Positions 10,168-19,513 of a stretch of DNA of 64,000 bases are shown in pieces. Within the stretch, counting starts at the first letter, position 1. Each line of letters starts with the position of its first letter. The position numbers and the translations under genes are program-made. Source of the DNA: an uncultured Anaeromusa sp. (GTDB lineage Bacteria; Bacillota; Negativicutes; Anaeromusales; Anaeromusaceae); contig NZ_OY781460.1 of NCBI RefSeq assembly GCF_963676855.1, positions 1,837,520-1,901,519 on the forward strand. Reading direction: 5' to 3'. The notes under the pieces were generated by a model. It did no database searches. It was not told where the DNA came from and was given only the letters and a program-made list of their open reading frames with translations.

Positions 10168-11058
10168 TTGAAAAAGGTAGTATTTAAAGGCGCTGGGGTT
10201 GCGGTGGTTACGCCGTACAACGAAACTGGCATTGACTACAAAGCGCTGGCTCAGCTGATCGACTTCAATATTGATAATGGTACAGATGCCATCATTATTT
10301 GCGGTACGACCGGAGAATCGGCCACCATGACCGATGATGAGCACAAGGAAGCTATTGAGTTTACCATCAAACATGTCAACAAACGAGTGCCTGTTATAGC
10401 CGGCACTGGCTCCAATGATACGGTCTATGCGGCGCAGCTGTCGCAGCATGCGGAAGAAGCGGGCGCGGATGCGCTCTTGCTGGTATCACCATATTACAAC
10501 AAAACTTCGCAAAAAGGCCTTGTGGAACACTTTAACTACATTGCTGATCGGGTGAACATCCCGATTATCTTGTACAATGTGCCTTCGCGGACTGGCGTGA
10601 CGATCAAGCCGGAAACCTATCAGGCTCTTTCCAAGCATCCGAATATCGTGGCCACTAAGGAGGCCAGTGGCGATTTTTCCGCCATTTTGAAGACCCGGGC
10701 GTTGTGTGGTGACGACTTACACATGTACTCCGGTAACGATGATCAGATCGTACCGATTCTGGCGATGGGCGGCATGGGGGTTATTTCCGTGCTTTCCAAT
10801 ATCATGCCTAAAGAAACGCATGAAATCTGTAAGCTCTTTTTTGAAGGGCGTATGAAGGAAAGCAGCGCACTGCAAATTCGCTTAGCGGATATTATTGACG
10901 CGCTGTTTGTCGAAGTTAATCCCATTCCTGTCAAAACCGCTTTGCGGCTGATGGGCTATCCTGTAGGCGAATTGCGGCGTCCACTGACAGATATGGATCC
11001 GAATACCTTGGCGCAGCTTAAAAAAGCGTTGGCTGCTCACGGCTTAATCAAAAATTAA
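10168..11058 (+). CDS. dapA: 4-hydroxy-tetrahydrodipicolinate synthase
   Basis: Condenses pyruvate and aspartate semialdehyde in lysine/diaminopimelate synthesis. Motifs present are GTTGES (phosphate/pyruvate binding), YNVPSRTG with the catalytic tyrosine and VATKEASGD with the Schiff-base lysine. The frame stays open upstream to TTG 10009, but family length (about 295) and the LKKVVFKGAGVAVVTPYN beginning favour TTG 10168, which has a purine-rich AGGGGCGG ahead of it; GTG 10159 is an alternative. It stands alone between two terminators, outside a lysine operon. Confidence 0.93.
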   Translation: MKKVVFKGAGVAVVTPYNETGIDYKALAQLIDFNIDNGTDAIIICGTTGESATMTDDEHKEAIEFTIKHVNKRVPVIAGTGSNDTVYAAQLSQHAEEAGADALLLVSPYYNKTSQKGLVEHFNYIADRVNIPIILYNVPSRTGVTIKPETYQALSKHPNIVATKEASGDFSAILKTRALCGDDLHMYSGNDDQIVPILAMGGMGVISVLSNIMPKETHEICKLFFEGRMKESSALQIRLADIIDALFVEVNPIPVKTALRLMGYPVGELRRPLTDMDPNTLAQLKKALAAHGLIKN

Positions 11059-11072
11059 AGTCATATAGAAAA

Positions 11073-11106
11073 ACAGGCCGCCGGAGCTTTCGGCGGCCTG
11101 TTTTTT
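11073..11106 (+). terminator. Terminator of dapA
   Basis: An 11-bp perfect GC-rich stem, ACAGGCCGCCG/CGGCGGCCTGT, with a 7-base loop and six T. Confidence 0.92.
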
Positions 11107-11167
11107 GTAATTCTCAGTCGTGTCCTCCGGTCACTCCGGTTCTCTTGTTAGTTCTTTCTAGATAGGC

Positions 11168-11196
11168 TTGACTGTATGCCTGTTTGGCGCTACACT
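11168..11196 (+). promoter_or_regulatory. Predicted promoter of the DedA-family gene
   Basis: TTGACT and TACACT are separated by 17 bases, about 50 bases before the gene start. The -10 box is imperfect. Confidence 0.45.
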
Positions 11197-11246
11197 GAGA
11201 GAACTCTCTTTGTAACAAGGTTTTTTTACTGGAAGGAATACAATGA

Positions 11247-11843
11247 ATGAGTGAATGGATTGCAGCTCTGCAGGAGTGGGGCATTTGGGGACTAGTGTTG
11301 GCTTCGTTTACCGAAGCGTTTTGTTCGCCGATTTTACCGGACGTAGTGTTGATCCCCTTAGCGCTAGCGCAGCCGGAGCAGGCGCTTTTTTATGGCTTTG
11401 TCGCTACGGCATCTTCTGTGGCGGGTGGCTTTGTGGGCTATTTCCTGGGAAAACGTTTAGGCGTAAAGGCGGCAAGAAGACTGCTGCCGGAGAGCCAACT
11501 GCAGAAATTGAAGGAAGGCGTTGAAGGGAACGCGCTTTGGGCAGTTTTGCTGGCGGTAATGTCTCCGTTTCCCTATAAATGCATTACCATTGCAGCAGGC
11601 GCGGTGGGAATGCGTTTGTCTGTTTTTATGGCTATTTCCGTGTTGGGGCGGACGAAGCGTTTCTTCTTGGAAGCGCTGCTCATTTACTGGTATGGACCGC
11701 AAGCGGTAGAGTGGCTGCGCCAGTATGGGGATGAAATGCTATGGGGTTCAGTTGCGCTAACTGTTTTGGCGGGACTTGTCTGGTATGGGCATCGGCGTTG
11801 GCGGAGACGCAGGGCTCTGGCTGCCAAAGGAGCGCTGGAATAG
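11247..11843 (+). CDS. DedA/VTT-domain (YqaA-like) membrane protein
   Basis: 198-residue integral membrane protein of the VTT (SNARE-associated/DedA) superfamily. Visible are an N-terminal re-entrant region with acidic TEAFCSPILPD, a glycine-rich GGFVGYFLGKRLG segment, and SPFPYKCITIAAGAVGM, which matches the YqaA-like branch. The C-terminus is a helix followed by a strongly basic tail (RRWRRRR). Members are thought to translocate lipid carriers or phospholipids across the membrane; the substrate here is unknown. It is a single gene converging on the ABC-F gene. Confidence 0.8.
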   Translation: MSEWIAALQEWGIWGLVLASFTEAFCSPILPDVVLIPLALAQPEQALFYGFVATASSVAGGFVGYFLGKRLGVKAARRLLPESQLQKLKEGVEGNALWAVLLAVMSPFPYKCITIAAGAVGMRLSVFMAISVLGRTKRFFLEALLIYWYGPQAVEWLRQYGDEMLWGSVALTVLAGLVWYGHRRWRRRRALAAKGALE

Positions 11844-11844
11844 A

Positions 11845-11904
11845 GCATAAAAAGAACGCATTACACTCTGGAGAACCAGGCTGTAATGCGTTCTTTTCTT
11901 ATGC
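11845..11904. terminator. Bidirectional terminator between the DedA-family gene and the ABC-F gene
   Basis: A long inverted repeat, core AGAACGCATTACA / TGTAATGCGTTCT, flanked by A runs on one side and T runs on the other. It serves both convergent genes and overlaps the last codon of the ABC-F gene. Confidence 0.85.
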
Positions 11905-13521
11905 TTTAGGATAGAAAGCGGCGCGTTGCTTTTTTACTTCGCCGTCTTGGAGGTATTCGTCATAGCTCATGCGGCGGTCAATGACGCCGTTAGGGGTGAT
12001 TTCGATAATGCGGTTAGCAATGGTTTCGACGAATTGATGGTCATGCGAGGTGAAGAGCATGGTGCCTTCAAACTGCGTCAAACCGCTATTTAAAGAGGTG
12101 ATCGTTTCTAGATCAAGATGGTTGGTAGGTTCGTCCAAAAGGAGGACATTGGAGCCGCTGACCATCATGCGGGAAAGCATGCAGCGGACTTTTTCGCCAC
12201 CAGAGAGAACGTTGGCTTCTTTTTGGCTTTCTTCGCCAGAGAAAAGCATACGTCCCAAGAAGCCGCGGATGAAGGTTTCATCCTGGTCGCGGGAGAATTG
12301 GCGCAGCCAGTCTACCAAGTTGAGGGTGATGTCGTCGAAGTAGGCGGAATTATCTTTCGGGAAATATGCCTGAGTCGTGGTGACGCCCCACTTGAATTCA
12401 CCTTGATCCGGTTCCAGCTCACCTGCAAGAACGCGGAACAGCGTGGTTTTAGCAATGGAATCGGGGCCGACAAAAGCGATTTTATCACCCTTGGCAACCA
12501 AGAAGGATACATCGTTCAGCACCTTTTCACCATCAATAGTAACGCTGATACCTTCAACAGACAGAAGCTGGGCTCCGGCTTCACGGTCCGGCTTAAAGGC
12601 GATGTAGGGGTAGCGCCGCGAGGACGGCTTGATGTCATCTAAAGTCAGCTTTTCCAGCTGTTTTTTTCGCGAAGTAGCCTGCTTTGATTTAGAAGCATTA
12701 GCGCTGAAGCGCTGGATGAAAGTTTGCAGGTCCTTCATTTTGTCTTCTTTTTTCTTGTTGGCGTCTTTGGCCAGCTGCAGAGCCAATTGACTGGATTCCA
12801 GCCAGAAATCGTAGTTGCCTACGTAAAGTTGAAGACCTTCGAAGTCCAAATCAGCAATATGCGTGCAGACTTGATTGAGAAAATGACGATCATGGGAAAC
12901 TACAATGACTGTGTTAGGGAAATCATAAAGGAAGTTTTCAAGCCAGTTGATGGACTCAATGTCCAAATGGTTGGTAGGCTCGTCCAGGAGCAGAATGTCA
13001 GGGTTGCCGAAGAGCGCCTGCGCCAGGAGGACCCGTACTTTTTCCGCGCCGTCTAGTTCGGACATGAGCTTTTCATGCAAATCTTCGCTGATGCCGAGGC
13101 CGTTGAGAAGACGAGCGGCTTCAGTGTCTGCGTCCCAGCCATTTAATTCGGCAAATTCGCATTCCAGCTCGGATACGCGCATGCCGTCTTCATCGGAAAA
13201 TTCCGGTTTCGCATATAACGCATCTTTTTCTTCCATAATGGCGTACAAACGGCTATGCCCCATGATGACGGTCTGCAGAACCGGGAACTCATCGAATTCG
13301 TAATGATTCTGTTTGAGCACGGCCAGACGATCGCCTGGGGTGATAATAACTTCGCCTTTAGAGGGATCGACCTCACCGGACAATACTTTGAGGAAGGTAG
13401 ATTTGCCGGCGCCATTGGCTCCGATGAGACCATAACAGTTGCCTGGGGTAAACTTGACAGAGACGTCCTTAAAAAGAACGCGTTTGCCGAATTGCAATTC
13501 AATATTACTCGTACTGATCAT
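11899..13521 (-). CDS. ABC-F family ATP-binding protein (YkpA/YbiT-like)
   Basis: Soluble tandem-ATPase of 540 residues without membrane domain, as in ribosome-acting ABC-F proteins. First cassette: Walker A GANGAGKS (34-41), signature SELDGAEKVRVLLAQ, Walker B LLLDEPTNHLD. A basic linker rich in K and S (about residues 255-300) is the P-site tRNA interaction motif region. In the second cassette the Walker A loop reads GPDSIAKTT, lacking one glycine, while signature LSGGEKVRCML and DEPTNHLD are intact; this deviation is usual in YkpA-type members as I recall. Likely a translation factor acting on stalled ribosomes; drug resistance is possible but not implied. Confidence 0.85.
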   Translation of the reverse strand: MISTSNIELQFGKRVLFKDVSVKFTPGNCYGLIGANGAGKSTFLKVLSGEVDPSKGEVIITPGDRLAVLKQNHYEFDEFPVLQTVIMGHSRLYAIMEEKDALYAKPEFSDEDGMRVSELECEFAELNGWDADTEAARLLNGLGISEDLHEKLMSELDGAEKVRVLLAQALFGNPDILLLDEPTNHLDIESINWLENFLYDFPNTVIVVSHDRHFLNQVCTHIADLDFEGLQLYVGNYDFWLESSQLALQLAKDANKKKEDKMKDLQTFIQRFSANASKSKQATSRKKQLEKLTLDDIKPSSRRYPYIAFKPDREAGAQLLSVEGISVTIDGEKVLNDVSFLVAKGDKIAFVGPDSIAKTTLFRVLAGELEPDQGEFKWGVTTTQAYFPKDNSAYFDDITLNLVDWLRQFSRDQDETFIRGFLGRMLFSGEESQKEANVLSGGEKVRCMLSRMMVSGSNVLLLDEPTNHLDLETITSLNSGLTQFEGTMLFTSHDHQFVETIANRIIEITPNGVIDRRMSYDEYLQDGEVKKQRAAFYPKA

Positions 13522-13634
13522 GTTGGTTGCATCCTATCCTTTTCACGATATATTAAAACAGATTCTTTCATTTTAACACAGGGAGAAGCAGAAGTCGATT
13601 CCCAGGATTTTGCAAAAAAATATCAGATGAGGTA

Positions 13635-13663
13635 TTGACAAGAAGACAAGAGAACGGTATGAT
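13635..13663 (+). promoter_or_regulatory. Promoter of the trp operon
   Basis: TTGACA (13635-13640) and TATGAT (13658-13663) with a 17-base spacer. It lies about 45 bases before the T-box leader begins, so the leader is transcribed from here. Confidence 0.75.
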
Positions 13664-13704
13664 TTGCTTAACATATAAATCAAAAGCATTGAATGGGAAA
13701 AGTA

Positions 13705-14043
13705 ATTGTGTAATCTACAGTACAGCGAGCCGATGACCGGGAAACCGGAGGTGTGATGATCGGCCTGACAGAACGCAATGAATGGTCCCAGGAGCTGTCC
13801 GCTGAACGGTTACAAGTAGGCGGTACCGGAAGCCCCCGTTATCGCAGGCTAGGATATCGGTTCTTAGAGCCCGTATCTAAAGAAAGGGAAAGCAATGCTT
13901 TCTGAACCAGGGTGGTAACGCGAAACCATTTCGCCCCTATAGAGGGATGAAATGGTTTTTTTGTATCCTGGCAGCAGCAGACGACTTTCCAAAAGAGGGT
14001 GGCACCACGAGCCTTTCGTCCCTTTAGGTACGGGAGGCTTTTT
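13705..14043 (+). ncRNA. tRNA-Trp T-box riboswitch with two antiterminator/terminator modules
   Basis: Leader of trpD. Stem I closes with CAGCG/CGCTG (13723 and about 13799). The specifier loop has GAA-TGG (13781-13785), so the specifier is the Trp codon TGG, followed by the usual purine-rich GAGCTG. The first T-box AGGGTGGTAACGCG (13909-13922) overlaps a terminator AAACCATTTC/GAAATGG ending in seven T (13962). Only about 33 bases later a second T-box AGGGTGGCACCACG starts (about 13996), overlapping a second terminator AGCCT/AGGCT with six T (14044). The second module has no stem I of its own. Uncharged tRNA-Trp should stabilise antitermination and raise expression of trp genes. Confidence 0.9.
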
Positions 14044-14092
14044 TATTTTACCCAAAATGAGGCAAGGCCAGTGATTAAAAGGAGGCGCAATT

Positions 14093-15118
14093 ATGTTTAA
14101 GGAATTGTTGCAACGCGTAGTAGCCGGAGAAGACTTGAATCGTCAACAAGCGCAGGAAGCCATGCGGGCTATCATGAGCGGCGAAGTGGGAGAAACGGCG
14201 TTGGCTGCTTTTCTGACGGCTTTGCGCATGAAACAGGAAACGCCGGAAGAAGTAGCTGGCTTTGCAGCGGCTATGCGGCAATTGGCACAGCCGTTGCAAG
14301 TTGACGGCGGCTTGCTGGATACTTGCGGTACCGGCGGAGATGGAGCAGGAACTTTCAATATATCGACGACGGTGGCCTTTGTTTTGGCTGGGGCTGGCGT
14401 AAAAGTAGCTAAACATGGCAATCGCGGTGTTTCCAGTAAGAGTGGCAGTGCCGATGTGCTGCAGGCGTTGGGTGTGGAAGTGGAATTGATTCCGGCTGGA
14501 GTGGCTCAGTGCATTCAAGAAACCGGCATTGGCTTTTTGTTTGCGCCGCAATTCCATTTGGCCATGCGCCATGCGGCCAAAACGAGGCGGGAGCTTGGTT
14601 TTCGCACGGTCTTTAATCTACTGGGGCCCTTGACCAATCCTGCCGGAGCGGAATACCAACTACTGGGTGTCTACCAGCGTTCGCTGACTCGGGTGGTGGG
14701 CGAAGCGTTGGCGACGTTGGGGGCTAAGCGCGCGATGGTGGTGCATAGCTTAGATGGGTTGGACGAACTTTCGACAGCGGCGCCGAATCAAGTGACCGAA
14801 GTAGTGGCTGGTAAAGTAAAATCGTATTTACTGGATGCGGCGGATTTAGGATTTTCTCCGGCCAAGATCGAAAATTACAGCGGTGGCACGCCGGTGGAAA
14901 ACGCGGCCATTACGGAAGCTATACTAGGTGGCGAAAAAGGGCCGAAGCAGGACGTGGTGCTCTTGAACGCAGCAGCGGCGTTGCTGGTGGCTGGCAAAGC
15001 GGAAACCTTACAGGAAGGAGTTTTGCTGGGACGGCGCAGTTTGGAATCGGGTGCCGCCTTGGCTAAACTGGAAGAACTGCGTCGGGTCAGTCAAAGGGTT
15101 AAAGGGCTTTCGGCATGA
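14093..15118 (+). CDS. trpD: Anthranilate phosphoribosyltransferase
   Basis: Transfers phosphoribose from PRPP to anthranilate, second step of the tryptophan branch. The GTGGDGAGTFNIST phosphate loop, KHGNRGVSSKSGSAD and a RTVFNLLGPLTNPA stretch are diagnostic. 341 residues is normal. It leads the operon directly behind the T-box and AAGGAGG, and overlaps trpF by 4 bases. Confidence 0.97.
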   Translation: MFKELLQRVVAGEDLNRQQAQEAMRAIMSGEVGETALAAFLTALRMKQETPEEVAGFAAAMRQLAQPLQVDGGLLDTCGTGGDGAGTFNISTTVAFVLAGAGVKVAKHGNRGVSSKSGSADVLQALGVEVELIPAGVAQCIQETGIGFLFAPQFHLAMRHAAKTRRELGFRTVFNLLGPLTNPAGAEYQLLGVYQRSLTRVVGEALATLGAKRAMVVHSLDGLDELSTAAPNQVTEVVAGKVKSYLLDAADLGFSPAKIENYSGGTPVENAAITEAILGGEKGPKQDVVLLNAAAALLVAGKAETLQEGVLLGRRSLESGAALAKLEELRRVSQRVKGLSA

Positions 15119-15765
15119 AGATTAAAATCTGCGGCTTGCGTCGTCCGGAAGAAGCAGACGTGGTTCGCGCTTGCGGCGGTGATTACGTTGGTGCTGTATT
15201 TGCGTCAAGCCCTCGGCAGGTAGACGTTTTGCAAGCGCAGGCCGTTTTTGCGGCAGCTGGAACCGTGGGGCGAGTCGGGGTTTTTCAAAACGCACCGTTA
15301 GCGCAGGTGCAAGAGATTGCGCAGGCTTGCAGGCTGGATTTGATTCAACTGCACGGCGAAGAAAGTGAAGCCTATGCGCACGCTGTGGGGCGGCCGGTAC
15401 TGCGCAGCATTCCTGTAACTCCTGGCAGAGCGGTGCCCAAGGAATTGCTGCAGCGCAGCGGCTATGCCGGACTGTTGCTAGATACGAAATTGCCGGGGCA
15501 GAACGGCGGCACGGGAAAAACATTTGACTGGGCAGAGCTGCAGGCTTTACGACGAGAAGCTATGTCGCCGCTCTGGACGGCTGGCGGCTTGACCACGGCG
15601 AATGTGGCGGAGGCTATTCGACTGTTGCGGCCGGACGGTGTGGATGTGTCCGGCGGCGTGGAACGCAGCCGGGGAGTAAAGGATTGCGCGGCCATAGCGG
15701 CTTTTATTGCTGCGGCGCGTCAAGCGGAGGAGGAGTATCTTGCTAAACCATATTGTGGAGAATAA
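15115..15765 (+). CDS. trpF: Phosphoribosylanthranilate isomerase
   Basis: TIM-barrel isomerase of the third step. It begins with KICGLRRPEEA (catalytic cysteine in KICG), contains LIQLHGEES and ends with the phosphate-binding LRPDGVDVSGGVERSRGVKD. Length 216 is typical. It is a separate protein, not fused to TrpC. Its end overlaps the probable trpC start by 26 bases. Confidence 0.96.
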   Translation: MKIKICGLRRPEEADVVRACGGDYVGAVFASSPRQVDVLQAQAVFAAAGTVGRVGVFQNAPLAQVQEIAQACRLDLIQLHGEESEAYAHAVGRPVLRSIPVTPGRAVPKELLQRSGYAGLLLDTKLPGQNGGTGKTFDWAELQALRREAMSPLWTAGGLTTANVAEAIRLLRPDGVDVSGGVERSRGVKDCAAIAAFIAAARQAEEEYLAKPYCGE

Positions 15766-16498
15766 ACGCCTGGTGGTGGCCGAAGCAAAACGTAAACGGC
15801 CTTTGCGGCGTGAGGATATAAAGACAAAAGGCGGTTTTCGTTTGCGTCAGGCGATTGCGGAGCGTGCTTGGTCGCTGATTGCTGAGTGCAAGCTGGCTTC
15901 GCCGGCTAAGGGACGGTTGACGACACGCCATAGTGTAGTGGAATTGGCGAAGATATATGAAAAAAACGGAGCGGCGGCTCTTTCGGTGCATACAGATGCG
16001 CATTTTTTAGGCCGATTGGAGGACCTTGCGGCAGTCAAGGCTGCCACTTCGCTGCCGGTGTTACGCAAAGAATTTATTGTTGATGAGTATCAATTATACG
16101 AAACAGCGCTGGCTGGGGCGGACGGTGTGCTTTTGATTGCGGCGGTGTTGCAAGCGGAGGAATTAAAACGGTATCAAGAGATTGCTGAAGACTTGGGACT
16201 GGATTGCTTGGTAGAAGTGCACAGCTTGGCAGAACTGCCGGCGGCTTTGGCGGCGCAGGCGCCTCTTTTGGGTATTAATAATCGCGATTTGACAACCTTT
16301 CGCACGGATGTGGAGCATACCTTTCAACTGTTGCCGCAGTGTGAAGGACGGTTAGTTATTAGCGAAAGCGGCATTAAAAACGGCGCGGATGCCAGACGCT
16401 TGCGCCAGGCTGGTGTAAGAGGGGTTTTGGCGGGCGAAGGGTTAGTAGTGGCAGATGATGTGGCGGCTATGACCCGTGAAATGGCTTTAGTGGAGTAA
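15740..16498 (+). CDS. trpC: Indole-3-glycerol phosphate synthase
   Basis: Ring-closing TIM-barrel enzyme. Key motifs are IAECKLASPAKG (catalytic lysine), VLRKEFIVDEYQ, LLGINNRDLTTF and VISESGI. The frame is open from 15707, but TTG 15740, six bases after GGAGGAGG (15726-15733), gives the family's N-terminus (LNHIVENKR) and a normal length of about 252 residues. It sits within the operon and overlaps trpF. Confidence 0.94.
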   Translation: MLNHIVENKRLVVAEAKRKRPLRREDIKTKGGFRLRQAIAERAWSLIAECKLASPAKGRLTTRHSVVELAKIYEKNGAAALSVHTDAHFLGRLEDLAAVKAATSLPVLRKEFIVDEYQLYETALAGADGVLLIAAVLQAEELKRYQEIAEDLGLDCLVEVHSLAELPAALAAQAPLLGINNRDLTTFRTDVEHTFQLLPQCEGRLVISESGIKNGADARRLRQAGVRGVLAGEGLVVADDVAAMTREMALVE

Positions 16499-16529
16499 AA
16501 GCCGGGAGGCTGGATAGGATGGATGGGCG

Positions 16530-17996
16530 ATGAACAAGATGATGAACGAGGCGGAGTTTTGCGAGCTGGCTGGGCAATATGATTACGTGCCTGTACATGT
16601 ACTGCTGCCTGGAGATCGAGAAACACCGATATCTTTATATGAAAAACTGGTTGGCGACGGCCAAGGCTTCTTGCTGGAAAGCGCTGAGGCCAACCGTACC
16701 TTTGGTCGGTATTCTTTTTTAGGGTTTCACCCTGAATGGCGCCTGACCAGCCGAGCTAAGGAAACCGTGCTGGAGACACAGCAAGGAGAGGAGATACTTG
16801 CCTTGCCGCCGCTGGAGGCGTTGCGCGAAGTGCTGGGGCGCTGCCGCGTGCCTGATATTGCGGGACTTCCTCCGTTGCGGGGCGGCTTTGTCGGCTACCT
16901 GGCCTTTGAGGGGGTAACGACTTGGGAGCGAGTACGGGGCATGAACGTGCCAGATGACATGGTGCTGCTGGAAGCCTTTTTCTGTCGGGACATGGCTGTA
17001 TTGGATCATTTGACTCATTCGGTGGCCCTGATTACCTGGAGCCGCGGCGGCAACGAATTGACGGAAGCTTATGAACAGGCTTGCTCGCGCTTGGAGACCA
17101 TGCAGGAGGCGCTGAATGCGCCTGGAAAAGAGCTGCAGCAGTCGCTGCCAGGCAGAGCGCTGACACGCGAAGCCAAAGCGGAAACTTTCCTCGAGGGCGT
17201 GCGCAAGGTCAAAGAACATATTGTCGCTGGCGACACGTTTCAGACCGTATTGTCATTGCCCTTTCACAGGCCGCAGCGTTGTCATTCCTTCCAACTGTAT
17301 CGTCGGTTGCGGCGGGTAAATCCTTCGCCGTACATGTTTTATCTGCAATTTGGCAGCAAACAGCTTGTGGGCGCTTCACCGGAAATGCTGGTCCGAGTGG
17401 AAGATGATATAGTGCGGACCTATCCGATTGCGGGCACAAGACGCCGTGGCGCAGACCGCAGGGAAGATGCGGCTCTGGAGGCAGAACTTGTGGCTGACCC
17501 CAAAGAACGGGCAGAACACGCCATGCTCGTCGATTTAGGACGCAATGATCTAGGGCGCGTAAGCACGCCAGGAACGGTAGAAGTGACCAGGTTGATGCAA
17601 GTGGAGTATTTTTCCCATGTCATGCATATGGTGTCGGAAGTGCAAGGCAAGCTGGCGGCGGATAAAGACGCCATTGCGGCTTTGCAGGCTTGTTTTCCTG
17701 CCGGTACGGTCAGTGGCGCGCCGAAGGTGCGGGCCATGGAAATCATTGCTGAGCTGGAAGAAGAGCCGCGAGGCGTTTACGCCGGAGCGGTAGGGTATTT
17801 TGATTTCCGAGGCTCCATGGATACTTGCATTGCCATTCGCACCATGGTGGTGGAGGACGGCATTGTAACGGTGCGGGCTGGAGCTGGCCTTGTGGCCGAC
17901 TCGACGCCGGAAGGCGAGCTGGAAGAAGTGCGGCACAAGGCGGAAGCCTTGCTGCGGGTGTTAAGGGAGGTAGAGCGCGATGTGGACGCTGATTGA
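16530..17996 (+). CDS. trpE: Anthranilate synthase component I
   Basis: Chorismate-using large subunit, 488 residues. The N-terminal domain has the LLESAEANRTFGRYSFLG tryptophan feedback element (LLES). The C-terminal chorismate domain includes PSPYMFYL, GASPEMLVRVE, TYPIAGTRRRG, DLGRNDLGRVS and TVSGAPKVRAMEII. Expression responds to tRNA-Trp charging and activity probably to tryptophan itself. It overlaps trpG by 17 bases. Confidence 0.96.
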   Translation: MNKMMNEAEFCELAGQYDYVPVHVLLPGDRETPISLYEKLVGDGQGFLLESAEANRTFGRYSFLGFHPEWRLTSRAKETVLETQQGEEILALPPLEALREVLGRCRVPDIAGLPPLRGGFVGYLAFEGVTTWERVRGMNVPDDMVLLEAFFCRDMAVLDHLTHSVALITWSRGGNELTEAYEQACSRLETMQEALNAPGKELQQSLPGRALTREAKAETFLEGVRKVKEHIVAGDTFQTVLSLPFHRPQRCHSFQLYRRLRRVNPSPYMFYLQFGSKQLVGASPEMLVRVEDDIVRTYPIAGTRRRGADRREDAALEAELVADPKERAEHAMLVDLGRNDLGRVSTPGTVEVTRLMQVEYFSHVMHMVSEVQGKLAADKDAIAALQACFPAGTVSGAPKVRAMEIIAELEEEPRGVYAGAVGYFDFRGSMDTCIAIRTMVVEDGIVTVRAGAGLVADSTPEGELEEVRHKAEALLRVLREVERDVDAD

Positions 17997-18588
17997 TAAC
18001 TATGATTCCTTTACGTACAATCTGTATCAGGCACTGTGCAAATTGGGTGCTGAGGTGCGGGTAGTACGCAATGATGTAATGACGGCCGCGCAGGCTGGCG
18101 AAGGTAGTGAAGGAATTATTCTTTCGCCTGGTCCGGGAACACCGGCGGATGCCGGTATCTGCGCTGAGGCGGTACGGCTTTTTGCAGGCAAAGTGCCGAT
18201 TTTAGGTGTATGCCTGGGGCATCAGACAATAGGAGAGGTGTTTGGCGCTAAAGTAGTGCGAGCGCCGCAACCCATTCACGGCAAGGTCAGTAAAATTCGG
18301 CATAACGGCCAAGGAATGTTTGTCGGCATGCCCCAGGGGCTAGAAGTAGGACGCTACCATTCCTTAGTGCTGGAAGCGTCATCCATACCAGACTGCTTGG
18401 AGGTAACGGCCACGGCGGAAGATGGGCTGATCATGGCGGTGCAGCATAAGAGCTATGCAGTTACCGGCATTCAGTTTCATCCGGAATCTATTTTGACGCC
18501 CCAGGGGGAACTCTTGCTGCAAAAATTTTTAGAAAGTCATGGTACCTTACGGAATGAAGCTGCCGGAAAAGAGCAGCAAGTAGGATAA
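17980..18588 (+). CDS. trpG: Anthranilate synthase component II (glutamine amidotransferase)
   Basis: Class I glutaminase subunit that supplies ammonia to TrpE. Nucleophile C78 lies in LGVCLGHQ, and the HPE of the catalytic triad lies in [11 protein letters not shown]. The LSPGPGTP oxyanion motif is at about 49-56. In many Firmicutes such a subunit also serves PabB; no pabB is nearby, so it may be amphibolic (inference). Confidence 0.95.
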   Translation: MWTLIDNYDSFTYNLYQALCKLGAEVRVVRNDVMTAAQAGEGSEGIILSPGPGTPADAGICAEAVRLFAGKVPILGVCLGHQTIGEVFGAKVVRAPQPIHGKVSKIRHNGQGMFVGMPQGLEVGRYHSLVLEASSIPDCLEVTATAEDGLIMAVQHKSYAVTGIQFHPESILTPQGELLLQKFLESHGTLRNEAAGKEQQVG

Positions 18589-18601
18589 AGGAGGCAGCGC
18601 C

Positions 18602-19429
18602 ATGTTGACGCAAAGAAAAGCAGGACAACAAACAACCATCGTGCGCGTAGGAAAGGCACGGATTGGCGGTGCTCAGCCAGCCGTTATGGCAGGGCCTTGC
18701 GCCGTGGAATCTAGAGAGCAGTTACTGGCTGCGGCTCGACTGGTTAAGGCTGGCGGCGCACAGATGCTGCGTGGCGGTGCGTTTAAGCCGCGGACATCTC
18801 CGTACGCTTTTCAGGGATTAGAAGAACAAGGCCTGCAGCTATTGGCTGAAGCCCGAGAAGAAACGGGGTTGGCGGTAGTTACAGAAGTTATGGAGGCGGC
18901 GGCAGTGTCGTTGGTGGCTTCCTATGCGGACATGCTGCAGGTGGGGGCGCGCAATATGCAGAACTTTGCCCTCTTAAAGGCGCTGGGTAAAGCCGGTAAG
19001 CCGGTATTGCTGAAGAGGGGACTGTCGGCAACTATTGAAGAATGGCTTTGTGCAGCAGAGTATATTTTAGAAGCCGGGAATAATCAGGTCGTGCTTTGCG
19101 AACGAGGCATCCGCACCTTTGAGACGCACACGCGCAATACGCTGGACCTGGGAGCGGTGGCGGCCGTTAAAGGCTTGAGTCATCTGCCGGTGATTGTCGA
19201 CCCCAGCCACGGTACCGGACGGCGGGAACTTGTCCACCCCATGACGCTGGCAGCGTTGGCGGCTGGAGCGGATGGCGCGCTGATTGAAGTGCATCCTTGT
19301 CCAGAAGAGGCGCTGTGCGACGGACCACAGTCCTTGCCGCCCATGGAGTATTTGGAATTGATGGATGATGTTCGCTTTTTCGGCAGGCTGCATAAACGCA
19401 ACCGCCGCGGGTTGGAGAAAGCAGTATAA
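18602..19429 (+). CDS. aroF: 3-deoxy-7-phosphoheptulonate synthase
   Basis: First enzyme of the shikimate pathway, joining phosphoenolpyruvate and erythrose 4-phosphate. It is the short AroA-beta/KDO8P-like type: [38 protein letters not shown] and [13 protein letters not shown]. At 275 residues it lacks an extra N-terminal ACT or chorismate-mutase regulatory domain. Its place as last gene of the trp operon couples precursor supply to tryptophan demand. Confidence 0.94.
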   Translation: MLTQRKAGQQTTIVRVGKARIGGAQPAVMAGPCAVESREQLLAAARLVKAGGAQMLRGGAFKPRTSPYAFQGLEEQGLQLLAEAREETGLAVVTEVMEAAAVSLVASYADMLQVGARNMQNFALLKALGKAGKPVLLKRGLSATIEEWLCAAEYILEAGNNQVVLCERGIRTFETHTRNTLDLGAVAAVKGLSHLPVIVDPSHGTGRRELVHPMTLAALAAGADGALIEVHPCPEEALCDGPQSLPPMEYLELMDDVRFFGRLHKRNRRGLEKAV

Positions 19430-19452
19430 AACCGCGCAAGCGGTTTTTCTTT
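19429..19452 (+). terminator. Terminator of the trp operon
   Basis: AAACCGC and GCGGTTT close a GCAA loop, followed by T-rich sequence; the stem begins at the aroF stop codon. Confidence 0.85.
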
Positions 19453-19513
19453 TTACGAAGCACAAAGTGCGGTACAATAAAGAGGAAGTCGATTATTGCA
19501 GGAGCCGAACAAA

